Below, one piece after another: positions 6,137-10,449 of a stretch of DNA of 10,449 bases (positions are counted from its first letter, which is position 1; the number at the start of each line of letters is the position of its first letter). A program made the translations under genes and the position numbers. The stretch comes from Rickettsiales bacterium UBA1997 (GTDB lineage: Bacteria; Pseudomonadota; Alphaproteobacteria; Rickettsiales; UBA1997). The stretch lies in the NCBI GenBank assembly GCA_002335845.1, contig DDCV01000105.1:1-10449 (forward strand). The letters run 5' to 3'. The notes under the pieces were generated by a model. The model was not told the DNA's origin and did no database searches. It saw nothing but the letters and a program-made list of their open reading frames with translations.

Positions 6137-7111
6137 CTATGGCGTAGCTACTCTCACAATAACAATGCCAGAACCGCCATTAGCTCCCTGGAAGTGACCA
6201 ACTTGACCACCGCCACCGCCACCGCCACCTCCGGTATTTGACAAACCCTCTTCTGGATAATCGGTGCCAATATTTGCTCCCTTGCCACCACCACCAATTC
6301 CTCCGGCGCCGCCTCTCATCAATCCAGTTCTGCTTGAATAATTAGTATAACCATTAGCACCACCACCGCCGCCACCAGCAAAATAGCCGCCGCCACCTAC
6401 GCCACTCTCTAAAGCGAATATATCTTCAAAAATATATTCATCACCGCCTACATCAATTTTATTAATTCCTGGACCACCATATCCACCACCAACCCAACCA
6501 CCGTAGGAACCTCCAGCGCCACCAGCACCACTGCCTCCCCTGCCTTTACTGCTGCTAGTGGGCCCAGAGGCTCCACCTAGACCTTTGATAGCTAAAATAT
6601 CACTAAAAGACGAGTCTGATCCGCTACCGCCATTTTTATTGCCACCTTTACCAACTTTAACTACATAGCTTTCTTTTGATTTAAGTGAAAATTGCGGAAC
6701 AAATTCAATAGAGCCAGCGCTACCTCCGGCACCAATATCTCTTCCACCAGCACCGCCACCAGCAACCACTAATATATCAGCTTCAACATCGGCATGAAGC
6801 TTGACATCATATTGAGTTTGACCAGCTATTTGGTTAGATGAATCATATCCAAAAGTAAGAACACAATATTCTTTGTTATTTACGGAAATAATAACAGGGC
6901 TATAGCCAACATTAGATGAACTAGTAACCTTGGCTTCATCACAAAGTTCTTTGGCGGTGATTTTAACTTTATCAACCCATTGACTACCAACTTGATTAAC
7001 CACACTAAAGAGACTATTTCCCTTGATTAGGCCGAAAGTAATAATTGCTATCAAGGTTATTGCTATTGCCAATTCCACCACTGAGAATGCTTTTAAGCTC
7101 TTTTTTATCAT
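6137..7111 (-). CDS. Prepilin-like protein with glycine-rich domain
   Basis: This 324-residue protein opens MIKKSLKAFSVVELAIAI, a prepilin leader with A8|F9 and Glu13 (mature Glu5), followed by a hydrophobic helix to about residue 29. Residues 40-110 form a pilin-like linker with Cys57 and Cys83, which could pair after export. ILVVAGGGAGG (113-123) opens a glycine-rich domain that ends GSGIVIVRVATP, the usual opening and closing of the glycine-rich domain found in many surface and phage-tail proteins. A run of nine glycines near residue 300 is encoded by alternating GGC/GGT. It starts 9 bases after the stop of the ABC ATPase gene, so it is probably cotranscribed with it. The region around its start is nearly identical to that of LamG prepilin 2. 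The likely location is the inner membrane or periplasm and cell surface; its partner is unknown. Local GC is higher only because of the glycine codons. Confidence 0.85.
   Translation of the reverse strand: MIKKSLKAFSVVELAIAITLIAIITFGLIKGNSLFSVVNQVGSQWVDKVKITAKELCDEAKVTSSSNVGYSPVIISVNNKEYCVLTFGYDSSNQIAGQTQYDVKLHADVEADILVVAGGGAGGRDIGAGGSAGSIEFVPQFSLKSKESYVVKVGKGGNKNGGSGSDSSFSDILAIKGLGGASGPTSSSKGRGGSGAGGAGGSYGGWVGGGYGGPGINKIDVGGDEYIFEDIFALESGVGGGGYFAGGGGGGANGYTNYSSRTGLMRGGAGGIGGGGKGANIGTDYPEEGLSNTGGGGGGGGGQVGHFQGANGGSGIVIVRVATP
6206..6233. repeat. GGC/GGT trinucleotide run encoding poly-glycine
   Basis: On the plus strand, CCACCG-type units repeat through this stretch, reading on the minus strand as nine consecutive glycine codons (GGA, GGT/GGC alternating). 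Six-base units of this kind are prone to slippage, which would change the glycine count by two without shifting the frame. Confidence 0.7.
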
Positions 7112-7122
7112 ATTAAAGTACT
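7089..7122 (-). repeat. 34-base start-region block shared with 5880-5913
   Basis: This block runs from AGTACTTTAA through the ATG into the KKSLKA codons of the glycine-rich prepilin. It matches 5880-5913 at LamG prepilin 2 at 32 of 34 positions, although the sequences outside the block diverge. Here it also includes the last two bases of the ABC ATPase stop codon. The simplest reading is a duplicated prepilin gene start; a conserved translation signal is an alternative. Confidence 0.6.
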
Positions 7123-8521
7123 AATTATAATTTTTTACAGTGCCGTTACTGATTTCTAGAATTTGGTGTGATAAAATTTCAATAACTTCCAAATCATGAG
7201 AAATTGTGATATATGAAATATCTTGTTTTTCTTGGATATTTAATAAGAGCTGTAAAATCTCATTTTGAGTCTTATAGTCAAGAGCTGATGTTGGCTCATC
7301 TAAAATAAGAATTTTTGGATTTAGAATAAGGCAGCGAGCGATGGCTACTCTTTGTCTTTGGCCACCAGAAAGTTGATGCGGATAGCGATCCTTTAAAGAT
7401 AAATCTAAATTCATCTGCTTTAAAACCTTATCAATCATCTTTTTTTGCTCAAATTCATTGGCAATTTTATGTATTTTTAGACCTTCAGCAATTATATCAT
7501 AGACTTTAAGACGAGGACTTAAAGAAGAAAAAGGATCTTGAAAAACAATTTGCACTTTTTTTCTAAGTAATTTTTGATTTTTTTGCCAATTATGGTTATC
7601 AAAAAACTCAATTTTACCACTAAATTTACATAGGTTCGTTAAAGCTAAAGCTAAAGTTGATTTTCCAGAGCCACTTTGACCAATAATTCCAATATTTTGA
7701 CCTTTTTTTAAAGAGAAATTGATATTTTTATTAGCTAAAAATTTACCATAAAATACATCCAGACTAGAAACTTGCAAAATATCTGATGAGTCTTGATTGA
7801 TTTTATTATTTTTTGCACTTATGGGAAATTTTTCATTAAAATTATCGCCGATTAGAATTGTTTTATTGGCTATTTTTTTAACAATATTGAGATTATGAGT
7901 AATCAATAATATTGCCAACCCAAGCTCATTTTTTAGCCTGAGCAGTAAATCTAAAATTTCTTGCTGCGTATCATAATCCAGTGCAGTGGTTGGCTCATCG
8001 GCAATCAATATTTTAGGATTATTAGCCAGAGCCATAGCAATCATGATTCTTTGCTTTTGTCCTCCTGATAATTGATGCGGATAATCATTAAGGCGGTTTG
8101 TAAAATCTTGAAGATCAACCAATTCAAGAATTTCCAAAACTCTATTTTTAATATTTTTTTTTGTTAGCTTGGGTTGATGTATTTTAATAATCTCAGAAAT
8201 CTGTTTGCCAATTTTATGCAGAGGATTTAGGGCAACATTTGGATCTTGAAAAATCATAGAAATTTCATTACCACGAATTTTGCATATTTTATCCTCAGCT
8301 AAATTAAGTAAATTATGATTCTTAAATATTATCTCTCCTGATATTTGAGAATTTTTTAATAGATTCATAATTGCCAAAGCGATGGAGGATTTACCAGAGC
8401 CACTTTGACCAATTAGCGCCGTTATTTCATTTTTATTTAAATCAAGATTAAAATTATTAATAATTTTATTATTAAAAAAGGAGATATTGAGATTTTTTAT
8501 TGATAATAAAGAGTCTGACAT
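7121..8521 (-). CDS. Double-NBD ABC transporter ATPase, oligopeptide/YejF-like
   Basis: This 466-residue protein is two fused ABC ATPase domains. Domain 1 has Walker A GQSGSGKS (38-45), Q-loop FQDP (91-94), signature LSGGQKQR (151-158), Walker B ILIADE (171-176) and switch His209. Domain 2 has GQSGSGKS (281-288), FQDP (327-330), LSGGQRQR (384-391), ILILDE (404-409) and His442. FQDP with NPLH or SSLSPR and the PHQLSGGQ form are typical of the Dpp/Opp peptide and nickel class; the fused layout resembles YejF and GsiA. At 466 residues it is shorter than E. coli YejF (529), through a short linker and loss of the usual C-terminal oligopeptide-binding-type extensions. All catalytic motifs are intact in both halves. 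It would power import by permeases that are not in this window, so the substrate cannot be assigned. Prepilin genes follow it directly. No Shine-Dalgarno is seen. Confidence 0.88.
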   Translation of the reverse strand: MSDSLLSIKNLNISFFNNKIINNFNLDLNKNEITALIGQSGSGKSSIALAIMNLLKNSQISGEIIFKNHNLLNLAEDKICKIRGNEISMIFQDPNVALNPLHKIGKQISEIIKIHQPKLTKKNIKNRVLEILELVDLQDFTNRLNDYPHQLSGGQKQRIMIAMALANNPKILIADEPTTALDYDTQQEILDLLLRLKNELGLAILLITHNLNIVKKIANKTILIGDNFNEKFPISAKNNKINQDSSDILQVSSLDVFYGKFLANKNINFSLKKGQNIGIIGQSGSGKSTLALALTNLCKFSGKIEFFDNHNWQKNQKLLRKKVQIVFQDPFSSLSPRLKVYDIIAEGLKIHKIANEFEQKKMIDKVLKQMNLDLSLKDRYPHQLSGGQRQRVAIARCLILNPKILILDEPTSALDYKTQNEILQLLLNIQEKQDISYITISHDLEVIEILSHQILEISNGTVKNYN

Positions 8522-8720
8522 TTTTTAAATTTTAAAAACAAAAATATTTTACCAAATAAAGATAGATTTTGGCATTAGTCGCATCTAGAGATTATAAAGC
8601 CAATTATACCCGATTTAAATGTTGATAAATTTCTTAAAGATTTATGTGCCATGAATTTGAGATCCAATAAAACTCTACCCAATTTTACCCAAAAAATAAC
8701 CACCTCTCTTAAGCGCTTTA
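8522..8720. other. 199-base intergenic region between znuB and the ABC ATPase gene
   Basis: On the minus strand a TATAAT (8603-8608) lies about 80 bases before the ABC ATPase start and is a candidate -10, but no good -35 accompanies it. The same strand has an open frame from a GTG at 8703 to a stop at 8575-8577 (42 codons; an internal ATG at 8652 would give 25). Its product resembles nothing recognised, its ribosome-binding site is poor, and it is not called as a gene. No clear terminator for znuB was seen. Confidence 0.35.
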
Positions 8721-9512
8721 TTATTTGCGGCTAAATATTTTATAAAGTAAGCTAATTATAAAAATTGCTGAAGCTGCACTAACAATTGAAGGACCAGAAG
8801 GTGTATCAAATTTAAATGAAGCAAATACCCCAATAATCACCGCAATAATTGCCAAAATTACAGAGATCAAGGCCATGGATTCAGGAGATTTAGCAATTTG
8901 CCTTGATGATGCAGCGGGAATTATAAGCATAGATGTTATGAGCAATAGTCCAACCACTCTTATTGAAATAGCAACAAAAACAGCAGTCACTCCCATGAGT
9001 AATAATTGCATAGCAAAGGTTTTGATATTTTCAGATTTTGCCAAATCTTCGCTGATTGTCATTAAAATTAGCGACGACCAGTTTATTATTATAGCTGACA
9101 AAATAAATGCACCGCCAACATAAATCCATAAAATTTCACTGGGCATAACTGTTAAAATATCGCCAAAAAGATAGCTATGTAAATGAAATTTTATTTCTAA
9201 TAAACTTATCACTACCATCCCTATTGACAAAGCTGAGTGTGATAAAATTCCTAAAATAGTATCGGTGGCAAGAATTTTTCTTTGCTGCAAAAAAACTAAT
9301 AATAAAGCAAATGTAAGGCATATAGCCATCACGCCAATATTAGCCCCAACCCCAAACACCAATCCCAAAGCTATTCCAAGTAGCGAGCTATGAGCTAGTG
9401 AGTCACCAAAATAAGCCATGTTGCGCCATACTATAAAACAGCCAACTACCCCCGCTACAATAGCAACTCCAATTCCAGCAATCAGAGTATTAATGATTAA
9501 TGATTCAAACAT
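8721..9512 (-). CDS. znuB: Zinc ABC transporter permease ZnuB
   Basis: This 263-residue ABC-3 family membrane protein has about eight hydrophobic segments across its length. Typical ZnuB motifs are present: RNMAYFGDSLAHSSLLG (30-46), HSYLFGDIL (112-120), VGLLLITSMLIIPAA (187-201) and DTPSGPSIV (236-244). Length matches E. coli ZnuB (about 260). It forms the inner-membrane channel through which Zn2+ delivered by periplasmic ZnuA is imported, powered by ZnuC. It begins 3 bases after the znuC stop, so the two are translated from one message. Manganese/iron permeases (MntB, SitC) belong to the same family, but the pairing with a His-tailed ZnuC favours zinc. Confidence 0.88.
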   Translation of the reverse strand: MFESLIINTLIAGIGVAIVAGVVGCFIVWRNMAYFGDSLAHSSLLGIALGLVFGVGANIGVMAICLTFALLLVFLQQRKILATDTILGILSHSALSIGMVVISLLEIKFHLHSYLFGDILTVMPSEILWIYVGGAFILSAIIINWSSLILMTISEDLAKSENIKTFAMQLLLMGVTAVFVAISIRVVGLLLITSMLIIPAASSRQIAKSPESMALISVILAIIAVIIGVFASFKFDTPSGPSIVSAASAIFIISLLYKIFSRK

Positions 9513-9515
9513 AAT

Positions 9516-10226
9516 TTAGCGATGTTCATGTTGATGTTGGTGGTTATAGATCGCCATCATTTTAGCCATATCATCGCCAAAAAGAGAAATAAATTCAGGA
9601 TCTTTAGTAACAATATTTGGCGCTCCAGAGCAGCAAATATGGCCAAATAAGCAAATCACCTTCTTAGTATTTGCCATTACCATATGTAAATCATGCGATA
9701 CCATGATTATGGTTAATTTACGATTTTGATATATTTTTTGTAGCAATTTATAAAATGATAGCTGGCCAGAAATATCAAGATTTTGCGCTGGCTCATCAAG
9801 AACTAGCAATTCGGGATCAATTAATAATCCTCGCGCCAAAAGCACTCTTCTTAATTCTCCACCAGATAAAACATAAAGTGGCTTTTGTAGAATTTCCGTT
9901 ATTTTAGTTTCTTTTATGGTTTGTAAAAAATAAGAATCTGCTATTTTTTTTCCTAACCTTAAAAATCTTTCAACATTGATTGGCATCGTCAAATCTAGGC
10001 TTAGGCTTTGGGGAACGTAACCTATTTTTAGATTTGATCTTTTTTCTATATTGCCGCTATCCACCTTATAAAAGCCCAAAAGACATTTTAATAATGTAGA
10101 TTTCCCAGCGCCGTTAGGACCAACAATCGTTGTAAAATCTCTTTCTTTGATTGTTAGCGATATATCTTGCAATATAATTTTATTCTGCCGAGTAAAATTG
10201 ATATTTTTGGCCGAGATTAGAGTCAT
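9516..10226 (-). CDS. znuC: Zinc ABC transporter ATP-binding protein ZnuC
   Basis: This 236-residue single-domain ABC ATPase has Walker A GPNGAGKST (36-44), Q-loop Gln73 in GYVPQ, signature LSGGE (120-124), Walker B LLVLDE (140-145) and switch His178. The C-terminal LFGDDMAKM followed by NHQHQHEHR (228-236) is the His-rich tail seen in ZnuC proteins and is likely to bind metal. E. coli ZnuC has 251 residues. It energises zinc import through ZnuB, encoded 3 bases downstream. No znuA is in the window, so the periplasmic binding protein must be encoded elsewhere. Known systems are repressed by Zur under zinc sufficiency; no classical Zur box was recognised upstream. The ATG lacks a Shine-Dalgarno sequence. 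Confidence 0.88.
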   Translation of the reverse strand: MTLISAKNINFTRQNKIILQDISLTIKERDFTTIVGPNGAGKSTLLKCLLGFYKVDSGNIEKRSNLKIGYVPQSLSLDLTMPINVERFLRLGKKIADSYFLQTIKETKITEILQKPLYVLSGGELRRVLLARGLLIDPELLVLDEPAQNLDISGQLSFYKLLQKIYQNRKLTIIMVSHDLHMVMANTKKVICLFGHICCSGAPNIVTKDPEFISLFGDDMAKMMAIYNHQHQHEHR

Positions 10227-10356
10227 TAATTTATAAATATTATTTCTTAATATCGCCTGATCTGACTAGTATAATTTTAATTGTCGCACCAATAAAAGCA
10301 CTATTATTTAAAGCGCTTCCAGCCAAAAAATCTTTACAACTAGTCAAGCTATTAAA

Positions 10357-10394
10357 GTAAATATTTTTAAGATTAAAATCCAATCAATATTTAC
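10357..10394. promoter_or_regulatory. Inverted repeat in the znuC divergent intergenic region
   Basis: GTAAATATT (10357-10365) and AATATTTAC (10386-10394) are perfectly complementary arms separated by 20 bases. One further pair (A10356/T10395) extends the arms to 10. The centres are about three helical turns apart. The site lies between znuC and a possible rightward gene at 10422, so it could be an operator for either. It does not match the usual alphaproteobacterial Zur palindrome as I know it, and AT-rich DNA makes chance dyads common. Confidence 0.3.
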
Positions 10395-10421
10395 TAAATT
10401 TTAAATACAGGAATTATCGCG

Positions 10422-10449
10422 ATGCTTCATCCCAGATCCGTCAATAAAA
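10422..10449 (+). CDS. Possible start of a rightward gene, cut by the window edge
   Basis: An ATG at 10422 is preceded by AGGA (10409-10412) nine bases upstream and opens MLHPRSVNK before the window ends. The ribosome-binding site is one of the best in the window. Nine residues are too few to identify a family. It would be transcribed away from znuC, sharing the intergenic region. Confidence 0.35.

Noticed and set aside
7121..8521. Frameshift or fusion artefact in the double ABC ATPase
   Set aside because: Both halves have complete motifs in one frame, and fused double ATPases such as YejF and GsiA are well known.
8875..9123. Plus-strand open frame inside znuB
   Set aside because: It is antisense to well-conserved ZnuB motifs and has no independent support.

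Overview
This AT-rich, gene-dense window most likely comes from an alphaproteobacterium, possibly of the Rickettsiales/Holosporales type. The grounds are base composition, prepilin-like proteins with a KAFSLIELSI-type N-terminus, an iron-sulfur (6-4) photolyase of the PhrB class, and a DUF2256/DUF3429/photolyase cluster. The lineage is an inference, because no rRNA or other marker gene is present. About half of the genes lack an obvious Shine-Dalgarno sequence.

Layout, left to right. Positions 51-955 (minus) hold a prepilin-like protein with a LamG/concanavalin-type C-terminal domain, split by a one-base frameshift. Positions 1160-3289 form a light-stress cluster: a 48-residue DUF2256 zinc-ribbon protein (plus), a DUF3429 membrane protein (minus) whose 3' end overlaps it, and a PhrB-type photolyase (plus). 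A 28-bp inverted repeat lies between the divergent DUF3429 and photolyase starts. Positions 3351-8521 form a leftward run, in transcription order: a double-nucleotide-binding-domain ABC ATPase, a prepilin with a glycine-rich domain, a second LamG prepilin (also frameshifted), and a U32-family protein resembling TrhP/YegQ. Positions 8721-10226 (minus) carry znuC and znuB of a zinc uptake transporter, without znuA. A rightward gene may begin at 10422 and run off the window.

The three prepilin-like proteins share a prepilin peptidase/N-methylation N-terminus with Ala rather than Gly before the cleavage site, but carry different extracellular passenger domains (LamG, LamG, poly-glycine). They look like a paralogous surface-protein family. 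Both LamG members need one extra base in a short A run to read through, while the other complete genes are intact. The glycine-rich member carries a GGC/GGT codon run, and two of the family share a near-identical block across their start codons. The strongest candidates for something under-described are this prepilin family, the DUF2256-DUF3429-PhrB cluster with its overlapping 3' ends and inverted repeat, and the cysteine-rich tail of the U32 protein. No tRNA, rRNA, CRISPR array or transposase was recognised, and no gene-free stretch exceeds 300 bases.
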